Shown piece by piece: positions 8,325 through 15,637 of a stretch of 64,000 nt of DNA. Below the pieces are notes generated by a model. It did not search any database and was not told the origin of the DNA. It saw only the letters and a list, made by a program, of their open reading frames with translations. The translations under genes were made by a program, and so were the position numbers. The DNA is from Acidobacteriota bacterium. GTDB taxonomy: Bacteria; Acidobacteriota; Blastocatellia; Pyrinomonadales; Pyrinomonadaceae. Position 1 is the stretch's first letter. Each line of letters opens with the position of its first letter. Location: contig JAFAZX010000028.1 of assembly GCA_019239425.1 (NCBI GenBank), forward strand, positions 98,877 to 162,876, in the 5' to 3' direction.

Positions 8325-8747
8325 CTACGGCCTGAACCAATGGTAAAGCATGAGGTAGACGACGACGCCCGTGACCGAGACGTAGAGCCAGAGCGGGTAC
8401 GTCCAGCGCGCGATGCGCCGGTGGCGCGCGAAGTCGCCGGCCAGCGCGCGGCGGACGGTGACGAAGACGAGCGGGACGATGGCCGCCGCGAGGATGACGT
8501 GCGTGATGAGGATGATGAAATAGACGGGGCGCACGACCCCCTGCCCCATGAACCGGACGGAGCCGTGCTGCGCGTGGTAGATGACGTAGGAGATGAGGAA
8601 GAGGCCGGAGACGGCGAGCGCCGACAGCATCAGCCGCCGGTGCGCCTGCACGTTCCCGCGCCTGATCTGGTAGAGCGCCAAAGCCAGCAGCACGAAGCTC
8701 GTGGCGTTGAGCGCGGCGTTCAGGTGCGGCAGTACCGAGTCATTCAT
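8325..8747 (-). CDS. DUF420 family integral membrane protein (oxidase-linked)
   Basis: A protein of 140 residues from the ATG at 8747 (MNDSVLPHLNAALNATSFVL). A longer in-frame start at 8825 would translate a repeat palindrome and is rejected. Four or five hydrophobic helices are visible. Conserved polar residues sit near helix ends (RRGNVQAHRRLMLSAL, YHAQHG, HRRIARWTYPLWLYVSVTG), which is the pattern of the DUF420/YozB-like family commonly found beside haem-copper oxidase genes. The exact function is unknown; an accessory role in oxidase assembly is inference from context. It follows a family-D palindrome and precedes the HEAT-repeat gene by 7 bases. Confidence 0.8.
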   Translation of the reverse strand: MNDSVLPHLNAALNATSFVLLALALYQIRRGNVQAHRRLMLSALAVSGLFLISYVIYHAQHGSVRFMGQGVVRPVYFIILITHVILAAAIVPLVFVTVRRALAGDFARHRRIARWTYPLWLYVSVTGVVVYLMLYHWFRP

Positions 8748-8753
8748 AAAAAC

Positions 8754-8823
8754 GGGTTTTGGGTTTTGGGTGCTGGGTGCAGGGAAGGCAAAACCAGCAC
8801 CCAGCACCCAAAACCCAAAACCC
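8754..8823. repeat. Palindrome, family D ('GGTGCTG' word)
   Basis: Perfect 27-bp arms (8754-8780 and 8797-8823) read GGGTTTTGGGTTTTGGGTGC and onward, around a 16-bp loop. It lies inside the respiratory operon between the SnoaL-like and DUF420 genes, where it could attenuate transcription or protect mRNA. Other family-D copies start at about 24053, 28759, 32681 and 42378. Confidence 0.9.
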
Positions 8824-8825
8824 AC

Positions 8826-9227
8826 TCAGGAGAACGCTTCGGCGATGGCCGCCGTGTTTTCGTAGCACTGGAAGCCCGTGACCTTGCCTCCGCCGTCGAA
8901 GGTGAAGACGAGCGCCCACTCGTTGTCGAAGGTCTTGCCCGTCCCCTTGACGCGCCCGCGCTCACGGCCGAGCACGACGACCTTGTCATCGTCGGCGACG
9001 AACGCGCCCGGCTCGAAGTGCTCGAAGTCGACGCTGGTGCCGAGTTGGACGAAGAACTCGGTAGCACCCGCGTGGCCTCGCCGGTCGCCGAAGTAGGAGA
9101 CGACCGAAGGGCCGGGCGCCTTCCAGGTCACGTCCTCCGAGACGTGTCCGAGGACGCCGGGGATGTCCCCGCGCCCGAAGGCTTCGAAAATCTGCTGGAC
9201 GGTTCTCTTGTTATCTTCCGCGCTCAT
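8826..9227 (-). CDS. SnoaL-like / NTF2-fold protein
   Basis: A protein of 133 residues. The start at ATG 9227 overlaps the TGA of the upstream zinc-ribbon gene (ATGA). The sequence has the order of the SnoaL/ketosteroid-isomerase-like alpha+beta cone: IFEAFGRGDIPGVLGHVSED, then VTWKAPGPS, FFVQLGTSVDFEHFEPGAF, and KTFDNEWALVFTFDGGGKVT. These folds bind small hydrophobic ligands or act as isomerases. Nothing in the window identifies a substrate. Its place in the oxidase operon is unusual for the family, so it may have been co-opted. The stop codon directly abuts the family-D palindrome. Confidence 0.8.
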   Translation of the reverse strand: MSAEDNKRTVQQIFEAFGRGDIPGVLGHVSEDVTWKAPGPSVVSYFGDRRGHAGATEFFVQLGTSVDFEHFEPGAFVADDDKVVVLGRERGRVKGTGKTFDNEWALVFTFDGGGKVTGFQCYENTAAIAEAFS

Positions 9228-9460
9228 TCTTCGACCTTCTTTTTCGGGGGGTGCGCCTTCGGGGCCGGCGCCTTCTTCTCGCTCAGCTCCTCGTAGCCGC
9301 AGCGCTCGCACTGCCACGCGGGGAAGACCCCGCCCGGGTCGGTCTTGTTCTCGTAGACCGCGCGGTCGGACGGGATGATCTTGCCGCCGCACGCGGGGCA
9401 CGCGCGGCCGCGGATGGTCTGCCGTTCCACGTCCACCGCCGGGACTAGTTCTTCGGCCAT
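9224..9460 (-). CDS. Small zinc-ribbon protein
   Basis: A protein of 78 residues. CPAC (about 21-24) and CERC (about 51-54) form a two-knuckle zinc ribbon, followed by a Lys/Pro/Ala-rich tail (KKAPAPKAHPPKKKVEE). There is no signal peptide or membrane segment, so it should be cytoplasmic. It lies 15 bases after the CPLC membrane-protein gene and overlaps the SnoaL-like gene by four bases, so it is part of the respiratory operon. The function is unknown; nucleic-acid binding or a structural adaptor role is possible. Confidence 0.7.
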   Translation of the reverse strand: MAEELVPAVDVERQTIRGRACPACGGKIIPSDRAVYENKTDPGGVFPAWQCERCGYEELSEKKAPAPKAHPPKKKVEE

Positions 9461-9475
9461 GGTGTCACACTCGGT

Positions 9476-9751
9476 TTACTTACGCGTCTGCTCCGGCCGG
9501 CGGTTTTCGCCCTCGCCGTCCATCTTCGCCTTCCGGTAGACGACGGCGAAGATGGCGCAGAAGATGGAGACGGGCGGGACGAGCAGGACGACGATTGCCG
9601 CGTTCATCGTGCGCGCCGTCTGGTCATTCTGCAAGGCCGAGCGGCAGAGCGGGCACTGCGCCAGCGCCGCCTCGGGCCACGCGGCCGCCAGGGCCGCGAG
9701 CGCGAGCGCCGCGGCGCAGACGAAGATGACGTTGCCCCTCGTGCTCGTCAA
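9476..9751 (-). CDS. Small membrane protein with CPLC motif, oxidase-operon associated
   Basis: A protein of 91 residues starting at TTG 9751, with GAGG eight bases upstream. An N-terminal hydrophobic signal or anchor (about 9-31) is followed by AQCPLCRSALQND, then a second membrane helix (about 49-70, MNAAIVVLLVPPVSIFCAIF) and a charged cytoplasmic tail. The CxxC is placed on the outer side of the membrane, where it could hold a metal, possibly copper, or act as a redox pair. It lies 10 bases from the subunit IV gene. I do not recognise a named family; the position suggests oxidase assembly or a small extra subunit. Confidence 0.65.
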   Translation of the reverse strand: MTSTRGNVIFVCAAALALAALAAAWPEAALAQCPLCRSALQNDQTARTMNAAIVVLLVPPVSIFCAIFAVVYRKAKMDGEGENRRPEQTRK

Positions 9752-9761
9752 TTCCGGAACC

Positions 9762-10367
9762 TCACTCGTGCTTCTCCGCGGCCGCGGGCACGGCCTCGGT
9801 CTTGGTCGTGCGCAGTGCCCCGGCGCGGAAGCTGTCGGGGAAGACGATGAAGAGCAGGCAGATGCAGACGGCGAGCGTCGGGATGAGCGTCAGCACCAGG
9901 CTCATCCGCTCGAACTTCAGGTGCATGAAGTAGGCCACGATCATCGCCGCCTTGACGAGCGAGAGCCCGATCAGGAGCGTCAGCATGATGTGGAGCGGCA
10001 CGTGCTTGTACGCGAGAAAGACCTCGATCACGGTCAGCACGAGCAGCCCGAGCAGCACGTTCAGGAAGAGCTTCGTGCCGCCCTCGAAGTGCACGTGCTC
10101 GCGGGCGCGCGCGGGCGGCACCTCGTCGCCCACGTAGAAGGGGCGCACGCCGCGCTGGTGCATCGCGAGCGCGGGCACGGCGGCGAAGGTCACCGCCAGC
10201 AGCAGGCAGATGCCCGTGAAGAAGAGGCTGTCTATCGTCAGAAGCTTCCCCGCCTCGGCGGCGTTGAAGCCCGCCAGCACGAGGAAGCCCGCGGCCATCA
10301 GGGCGCAGACGCCCATCAGCAGCAGGTCAGACTTGCGGAACACGTCTCGGATGTTTTCGCTCGACAT
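9762..10367 (-). CDS. Cytochrome c oxidase subunit IV (prokaryotic type)
   Basis: A small oxidase subunit of 201 residues from ATG 10367, preceded by GGAGG. The longer in-frame extension covers the subunit III gene in another frame and is not used. An N-terminal helical pair (LLMGVCALMAAGFLVLAGF and LFFTGICLLLAVTFAAVPAL) precedes the conserved C-terminal core of three helices with AYKHVPLHIMLTLLIGLSLV, AYFMHLKFER and LIPTLAVCICLLFIV, the COX4_pro signature. The duplicated-looking N-terminal pair makes it longer than the usual ~100-residue subunit IV. It lies 17 bases downstream of the second subunit III gene. Confidence 0.85.
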   Translation of the reverse strand: MSSENIRDVFRKSDLLLMGVCALMAAGFLVLAGFNAAEAGKLLTIDSLFFTGICLLLAVTFAAVPALAMHQRGVRPFYVGDEVPPARAREHVHFEGGTKLFLNVLLGLLVLTVIEVFLAYKHVPLHIMLTLLIGLSLVKAAMIVAYFMHLKFERMSLVLTLIPTLAVCICLLFIVFPDSFRAGALRTTKTEAVPAAAEKHE

Positions 10368-10384
10368 CGTGGCCTCCGCTGCGT

Positions 10385-11053
10385 TTAGTGTCCGGCCCCC
10401 GGCGTGAAATCGACCGACATGAGGTAGATGAGCGGGAAGACGAACATCCAGACGAGGTCGACGAAGTGCCAGTAGAGCCCGCTGATCTCCACGTCCTCGT
10501 GGCGCGTCTTCTTGATGCGCAGGGCGACGACGCCGAGGTAGAGGACGCCCGTCAGGACGTGGAACATGTGCAGCCCGGTGATGGCGAAGAAGCTCGCGCC
10601 GAAGAGCGGCGGCGCCTGCGGCCAGCGCTCCGCCCACTCGCCCGCGAGCCGGAAGGGCCGGAGCCCCTCGTGGATGAGGTGCGACCACTCGATGGAGTGC
10701 AGGACGAGGAAGGTCAGGCCGCCGAGCATCGTCGCGCCGATCCAGCGCCGGGCCGCGCGCAGCTTGTTGTGGGCCGAGGCGCGCACCGCCATCACCATCG
10801 TGAACGAAGACGCGAGCAGGAAGAGCGTCATCGTCGTCGAGAAGATGATCGACGGGTAGAACGGGAACGGCGTCGGCCACGCGTCGCTCGACACGCGCGC
10901 GTAGGAGTATGCGATGAGCATCGCCGAGAACGTCATCGCGTCCGAGACGATGAAGAGCCACATCCCGAGCTTGCGGTGGCCGACGCGGTAGGGGAGCGCC
11001 CCTCCGTCCCACTCGGTCGCCGGCAGCCTTCCGACATGCGCTTCAGTGCTCAA
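10385..11053 (-). CDS. ctaE: Cytochrome c oxidase subunit III (second copy)
   Basis: A membrane subunit of 222 residues. Family segments are LGMWLFIVSDAMTFSAMLIA, then HSIEWSHLIHEGL, FFAITGLHMFHVLTGVLYLG, and GLYWHFVDLVWMFVFPLIYL at the C-terminus. The conserved HxxH (GLHMFHV) and WHFVDxVW of helix VII are intact. It follows the first subunit III gene by only 4 bases, so the two are co-translated. Two different subunit III proteins in one operon suggest either a heteromeric oxidase or one diverged copy with an assembly role. The start at ATG 11053 is preceded by GGAGGTGAGG. Confidence 0.9.
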   Translation of the reverse strand: MSTEAHVGRLPATEWDGGALPYRVGHRKLGMWLFIVSDAMTFSAMLIAYSYARVSSDAWPTPFPFYPSIIFSTTMTLFLLASSFTMVMAVRASAHNKLRAARRWIGATMLGGLTFLVLHSIEWSHLIHEGLRPFRLAGEWAERWPQAPPLFGASFFAITGLHMFHVLTGVLYLGVVALRIKKTRHEDVEISGLYWHFVDLVWMFVFPLIYLMSVDFTPGAGH

Positions 11054-11057
11054 AGCC

Positions 11058-11798
11058 TCACCTCCAGAAGAAGAGTAGCAGGAACAGGAAGACCCACAGC
11101 ACGTCCATGAAGTGCCAGTAGATGCCGACCACGTCGGTCAGCGTCCGCCGCTTCAGCTCCGCCTCCGGCCCCCCCGCCCGCCGCACGAACCAGTGCAGGT
11201 AGCCGAGCGCGAGGATGCCGCCCAGGAGGTGTATGCCGTGCAGCCCCGTCAGCACGTAGAAGAAGGAGCTGTGCGGGTTCGAGGCGAGGTAGACGCCCGC
11301 CGCCACCAACTGCCGCCACGCCAGGACCTGCGCGGCGAGGAAGCCGAGGCCGAGCAGCAGAGTCACCGTCAGCCAGAGTTTGTAGCCCGCCTCCTCCCCG
11401 TGCCTCAAGGAAGCCTTGGCGCGCATGAAGGTCAGGCTGCTGAGGACGATGAGTCCCGTGCTCAGGTAGACGAATGTGGGCATCTGCCCGCCGCGCCAGT
11501 CCACGGACGTGTGCATCCCCGAGCGGACGATGAGGGCGCTCGCGAGCGCCGTGAACATCATCAGGATCGAGGCGATGCCGACCAGCACGCCCAGGCGGTA
11601 GCGCTCGGGCGAGAAGCGCCGCGGCTCGTCGCCGCCCCCGCCGCCCGGCCCGCCGCCGCCGGGGCCGCCGCCGCCGCCCGGCCCACGGCCGTTGCCGCCG
11701 CGCCCGCGGCCACCCCGGCGCCGCGTGCTCGTGATGTCGAGGACGGCCTCGGTCTGCGCCACCGCCGTCTCCTTGTCACCCGTGAACGTCGTTGCCAT
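11058..11798 (-). CDS. ctaE: Cytochrome c oxidase subunit III (first copy, with Gly/Pro linker)
   Basis: A protein of 246 residues from ATG 11798, with GGGGAAG as Shine-Dalgarno. The start lies 23 bases inside the end of ctaD, so reading frames overlap. An N-terminal cytoplasmic segment contains a Gly/Pro-rich linker (about 35-65; GGGGPGGGGPGGGGG type) not found in copy two. The membrane part carries YRLGVLVGIASILMMFTALA, FFYVLTGLHGIHLLGGILAL and IYWHFMDVLWVFLFLLLFFW, the standard subunit III signatures with HGIH and YWHFMDVLW intact. It is the more conventional of the two copies apart from the linker. Confidence 0.9.
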   Translation of the reverse strand: MATTFTGDKETAVAQTEAVLDITSTRRRGGRGRGGNGRGPGGGGGPGGGGPGGGGGDEPRRFSPERYRLGVLVGIASILMMFTALASALIVRSGMHTSVDWRGGQMPTFVYLSTGLIVLSSLTFMRAKASLRHGEEAGYKLWLTVTLLLGLGFLAAQVLAWRQLVAAGVYLASNPHSSFFYVLTGLHGIHLLGGILALGYLHWFVRRAGGPEAELKRRTLTDVVGIYWHFMDVLWVFLFLLLFFWR

Positions 11799-13701
11799 TA
11801 CTACTTCCCCGTCCTTGTCCTTCCGCCTCGTCCGCGTAGGCAACGTTCGGCCCCGTCTCGTCCGGCGTCGTCTGCAAGACGTAGTCCTCGGGCGCGCCCG
11901 GCACGCCGAACTCGTAGGCGCCGCGGTAGACGGTCGGCACCCGGCCGCCGAAGTTGTCGTGCGGCGGCGGCGTCGCCGTGACCCACTCCAGCGTCGTCGC
12001 CTCCCAGGGGTTGTCCGAAGCCCTCTCGCCTTTGAAGAGGCTCCAGAAGAAGTTGAAGATGAAGAGGAACTGGACGGAGACCGTGATGATGGCCGCCCAG
12101 CTTACGAACTGGATGAGCGGGTAGGTCGGGCTGTTGAAGTTGTAGATCCAGACCAGCTTGCCGTCGAGCATCTCGTAGAACTGCGAGTAGCGGCGCGGCA
12201 TCCCGACCAGCCCCATCGCGTGCATCGGGATGAAGATGGAGTAGACGCCGACGATGGTCGGCCAGAAGTGTATCTTGCCGAGCGTCTCGTTCATCTTCCG
12301 CCCGAACATCTTCGGGAACCAGAAGTAGGTGCCGGCGAACATGCCGAAGATGGCCGCCACGCCCATCACGAGGTGGAAGTGCCCGAGCACGAAGTAGGTG
12401 TCGTGCATCGAGAGGTCTAAGCTTGTCTGGCCCAGCACCAACCCCGTGATGCCGCCCGCCACGAAGAGCGAGACGAAGCCGATGGCGAAGAGCATCGGCG
12501 TGTGGAAGCGGATGCGCGCGCCCCAGAGCGTCCCCAGCCAGTTGAAGGTCTTGATGGCCGAGGGCACGCCGATGGAGAGCGTGAGCACGGAGAAGGCCGC
12601 GCCCGTCAGCGGCGACATCCCCGAGATGAACATGTGGTGGCCCCAGACGAAGAAGCCGAGGAGCCCGATGGCGAACATCGCGAAGACCATCGCGCGGTAG
12701 CCGAAGATGGGCTTGCGCGCGAAGGTCGAGAGGATGTGGGAGGTGGCGCCCATGCCCGGCAGGATGGCGATGTAGACCTCCGGGTGCCCGAAGAACCAGA
12801 AGAGGTGCTGCCAGAGGATCGGCGAGCCGCCCGAGTGGTCGATCACGGTCGTGCCGTTCGAGAGGCCGCCGGGGACGAAGAAGCTCGTGCCCGCGTTGTG
12901 GTCGAGGAAGAGCAGCACGCCCGCCGCCAGCAGCACCGGGAACGAGAGCAGCGCCAGCACCGCCGTCGTGAACCACGCCCAGCACGTCAAAGGCATCCTC
13001 ATCAGGGACATGCCCTTCGTGCGCAGGTTCAGAAGCGTGACGATGAAGTTCAAAGCGCCCAGGAGCGACGCGACGCAGAAGATGGCGATGCTGATGATCC
13101 AGAGGTTGACGCCCATCCCCTGCCCCGGCACGTTCAGCAGGTGGCCGATGGCCGAGAGCGGCGGGTAGCCCGTCCAGCCCCCCGTCGGCCCGATGACCGA
13201 GCCGCCCGAGGCGAAGATGGCCGACACCAGAACGACCAGCCCCAACAGCGTCGTCCAGAACGAGAGCATGTTGAGGTAGGGGAAGGCCATGTCGTCGGCG
13301 CCGACCTGGATGGGCAGGAAGTAGTTGCCGAAGCCGCCCTGCGGCGCGGTCGTCAGCACGAAGAAGACCATCATCGTGCCGTGCATCGTGACGAGCGAGA
13401 GGTAGAACTCCGGCGTCATCACGCCGCCGGGCGCGCCCTCGGGGAAGAGCCAGCCGAGGACGGGCCACGCGTGGTCGGGCCACGTCATCTTCATGCGCAT
13501 CAGGATCGACATCAGCATCCCGAGCACGACCGAGAAGAGCGCGAGCAGGAGGTACTGGATGCCGATGACCTTGTGGTCGATGCTGAAGATGTACTTGCGG
13601 ACGAAGCCGGTGGGGGCGTGGTGCGCGCCGTGCCCCGCGCCGTGCGCGGCGTGCTCTTCGGCGGCGGCGGGGGTCTCGGCCGTGACTTCCGGTTCTGCCA
13701 T
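11776..13701 (-). CDS. ctaD: Cytochrome c oxidase subunit I, A1 type
   Basis: Catalytic subunit of an aa3-type haem-copper oxidase, 641 residues. Visible ligands and motifs: haem a His in VTMHGTMM; CuB His and the cross-linked Tyr in FFGHPEVY; CuB histidines in WGHHMF; haem a3 and a ligands in HDTYFVLGHFHLV. The Glu of HPEVY marks the D-channel as A1 type. The FGNYFLPIQVGADDMAFPYL entry region is conserved. The N-terminus is His/Ala-rich (EEHAAHGAGHGAHHAP), possibly metal-binding. The C-terminal tail of about 70 residues is hydrophilic. It lies 18 bases after ctaC and overlaps ctaE by 23 bases. There is no fused subunit III. Confidence 0.97.
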   Translation of the reverse strand: MAEPEVTAETPAAAEEHAAHGAGHGAHHAPTGFVRKYIFSIDHKVIGIQYLLLALFSVVLGMLMSILMRMKMTWPDHAWPVLGWLFPEGAPGGVMTPEFYLSLVTMHGTMMVFFVLTTAPQGGFGNYFLPIQVGADDMAFPYLNMLSFWTTLLGLVVLVSAIFASGGSVIGPTGGWTGYPPLSAIGHLLNVPGQGMGVNLWIISIAIFCVASLLGALNFIVTLLNLRTKGMSLMRMPLTCWAWFTTAVLALLSFPVLLAAGVLLFLDHNAGTSFFVPGGLSNGTTVIDHSGGSPILWQHLFWFFGHPEVYIAILPGMGATSHILSTFARKPIFGYRAMVFAMFAIGLLGFFVWGHHMFISGMSPLTGAAFSVLTLSIGVPSAIKTFNWLGTLWGARIRFHTPMLFAIGFVSLFVAGGITGLVLGQTSLDLSMHDTYFVLGHFHLVMGVAAIFGMFAGTYFWFPKMFGRKMNETLGKIHFWPTIVGVYSIFIPMHAMGLVGMPRRYSQFYEMLDGKLVWIYNFNSPTYPLIQFVSWAAIITVSVQFLFIFNFFWSLFKGERASDNPWEATTLEWVTATPPPHDNFGGRVPTVYRGAYEFGVPGAPEDYVLQTTPDETGPNVAYADEAEGQGRGSSNGNDVHG

Positions 13702-13719
13702 CTCCTGGCTCCTCGGGGT

Positions 13720-14568
13720 TTAGAAGTGTGTGTTGACGGGGTACTTCTTGACCAGCTCGCCCACGCGCTTGTTGAACTGCGCCTGCGGCAACGCGACCAG
13801 CTCGTCGTACTCTTCGGGCGGGAGCACCAGCATGTAGGCGCGCATCTTGTAGTGCTGCTGCCCGCACAGCTCGGCGCAGGCGATCTCGTACTGCCCGACG
13901 GTCTTCGGCGTGAAGTGCACCTTCACGTCGAGGCCGGGCACGGCGTCCTGCTTGAAGCGGAGCTGCGGCACCCAGAAGCTGTGCGTCACGTCGCGCGAGT
14001 TGAGCGTCAACTGGACGGGCGTGTTCGCGCGCGTGACGAGCGTCTGCGTCACCGTGTCGTCCTTCGCGGCCGGGTCGTCCGAGTCGAGGCCGATGTAGTT
14101 GATCGTCTCGTCGCTGATCTTCTCCGGCTTGGTGCGGCCGAAGACGCGGTCGGGGCCGGCGTAGTGGAAGTTCCACTGGAACTGCTGCGCGACGACGTGC
14201 ACCTGAGTGGCGTTGGCCGGCGCCTCGGTCAGGTGCAGCCCCCACCACACGCGCTGGCCGAGGAGCGCGAGCGTGATGAAGATGGCGGCCGTGATGGCCG
14301 TCCAGAGAATCTCCATCCGATTGTTGCCGTGCGAGTAGACGGCGCGCGTGGCCTGCCCCGTGTCGGCGAAGCGCCAGACGGCGAAGCCAAGCGCCGCCTG
14401 CGCCGCGACGAAGGCGACGCCGACGACGATGATGGTCAAAAGGAACTGCTGGTCGTACGCCGGCCCGTGCTCGGAGATGGCGGTCGGGAACCACCACTTC
14501 CCGCTCAGGAACATCCACACCGAGAGGCCGGTCATCACCCAGAGGAACACCGCGAGAGCACGACCCAT
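13720..14568 (-). CDS. ctaC: Cytochrome c oxidase subunit II
   Basis: Electron-entry subunit of 282 residues. Two N-terminal helices (about 1-24 with LAVFLWVMTGLSVWMFLSG, and about 42-66) plus a third hydrophobic stretch (WTAITAAIFITLALLG) precede a cupredoxin domain. CuA ligands are seen as DVTHSFWVP and CAELCGQQHYKM (CxxxCxxxHxxM). The protein ends about 45 residues after this motif. There is therefore no C-terminal cytochrome c domain, and the enzyme is aa3 rather than caa3; electrons must come from a separate carrier, possibly the copper lipoprotein encoded four genes upstream of ctaD. Its start is separated from ctaB by a family-C palindrome. Confidence 0.96.
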   Translation of the reverse strand: MGRALAVFLWVMTGLSVWMFLSGKWWFPTAISEHGPAYDQQFLLTIIVVGVAFVAAQAALGFAVWRFADTGQATRAVYSHGNNRMEILWTAITAAIFITLALLGQRVWWGLHLTEAPANATQVHVVAQQFQWNFHYAGPDRVFGRTKPEKISDETINYIGLDSDDPAAKDDTVTQTLVTRANTPVQLTLNSRDVTHSFWVPQLRFKQDAVPGLDVKVHFTPKTVGQYEIACAELCGQQHYKMRAYMLVLPPEEYDELVALPQAQFNKRVGELVKKYPVNTHF

Positions 14569-14581
14569 CTCAAGCTCCTTT

Positions 14582-14699
14582 GGTAAATGGTGAATAGTGA
14601 ATGGTAAATGGTGTGGAGCGACTTTCGAGGCAGGCGGAAAGTCACCGGCGCAGATAAGGCGAAGCCTCTATTTACTATTCACCATTTACCATTCACTTA
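14582..14699. repeat. Palindrome, family C, between ctaB and ctaC
   Basis: The arms (about 14582-14611 and 14669-14699) consist of GGTAAAT, GGTGAAT, AGTGAAT heptamers. They enclose a 57-bp loop with a small inner hairpin (GACTTTC at about 14630 and GAAAGTC at about 14656). The right arm contains the TGA stop of ctaB (14693-14695). It may tune expression of the oxidase genes relative to the upstream bc-type genes. Confidence 0.88.
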
Positions 14700-15607
14700 T
14701 TGAAAACCATCAGCCCGAACAGGACGGGCAGGTAGAGCACGGACGCGAGGAGCAAACGGCGCGCGCCCTGGCGCGTGTGCGCCAGGGCCGCGTGGACGCT
14801 CGTCCCCAGGAACAGGAGGCCGAGCACTAAGGCTCCGTAGAAGTAGAGGGCGCCCGTCGTCCCCAGCACGGCCGGGAAGAGGCTGACGGGGACGAGGAGC
14901 AGAGACCAGATGACGATCTGCTGCGCTGTGATGCGGCACGCGGGCTCGACTACGGGCAGCATCCTGATCCCGGCGCGCGCGTAGTCCTCGCGGTACATCC
15001 AGGCGATGGCGAGGAAGTGCGGGAACTGCCACGCGAAGAGGATGGCGAAGAGCGCCCACGCCTCCGCCCCGACCGTGCCGGTCGCCGAAGTCCAGCCCAT
15101 CAGCGGCGGCATCGCGCCGGGGAAGGCCCCGACCACCGTCGAGAGCGAGCTGCGCGTCTTCAGGGGCGTGTAGCAGAGCAGGTAGCCGACGATGACGCTG
15201 ACGCCGAAGGCGGCCGTCAGCAGGTTGACGAAGAGGGCGAGGTAAACCTCCGCAAAGAGCGTAAGCGCCAGCCCGAAGACGAGCGCCGACTGCGGGTTGA
15301 CCTTCCCCGCCGGGAGCGGGCGCGCGAGCGTGCGGCGCATGCGCGCGTCGAGCCCGCGCTCCATGTACTGGTTGAGCGTCGCGATGCCGGAAGAGAGCAG
15401 CGCGATGCCGAAGAGCGAGTTGAAGAGTGCGAGATAGTCGAAGCCCCCCTTCGAGCCGAGGCAGAAGCCTGCGGCCGAAGTGAGCACGATCAGGAAAGTG
15501 ATGCGCGGCTTGGTCAGCTCGACGAACGCGCCGAGCCGGCCCTTCAGGGCCAGCGGCGCGGCCTCGGCCGGCACGTCGGTCGTCGCTTCTAGTACGAACT
15601 CCTTCAT
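14693..15607 (-). CDS. ctaB: Protoheme IX farnesyltransferase (haem O synthase)
   Basis: Converts haem B to haem O for the oxidase. It has 304 residues and is a UbiA-type prenyltransferase with about nine helices. The two Asp-rich sites are visible as NQYMERGLDARMRRTLARPL and AWMYREDYARAGIRMLP. TKPRITFLIVLTSAAGFCLG near the N-terminus and YTPLKTRSSLSTVVGAFPGA are also diagnostic. It begins 30 bases after the copper lipoprotein gene and lies in the operon before ctaC. No ctaA (haem A synthase) is seen in the window. The stop codon falls inside the family-C palindrome. Confidence 0.96.
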   Translation of the reverse strand: MKEFVLEATTDVPAEAAPLALKGRLGAFVELTKPRITFLIVLTSAAGFCLGSKGGFDYLALFNSLFGIALLSSGIATLNQYMERGLDARMRRTLARPLPAGKVNPQSALVFGLALTLFAEVYLALFVNLLTAAFGVSVIVGYLLCYTPLKTRSSLSTVVGAFPGAMPPLMGWTSATGTVGAEAWALFAILFAWQFPHFLAIAWMYREDYARAGIRMLPVVEPACRITAQQIVIWSLLLVPVSLFPAVLGTTGALYFYGALVLGLLFLGTSVHAALAHTRQGARRLLLASVLYLPVLFGLMVFNK

Positions 15608-15637
15608 GAATGAATGCCGTTTCCCCTTGACGTAATT

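Noticed and set aside
8748..8825. Extended N-terminus of the DUF420 protein (MGFGFWVLGAG...)
   Set aside because: These codons are the translation of a family-D palindrome and precede a normal start at 8747.
12502..14586. Long plus-strand open frame opposite ctaC and ctaD
   Set aside because: It is Arg/His/Glu-rich with no family pattern and is the antisense shadow of clear oxidase genes; GC-rich codon bias keeps the opposite frame open.
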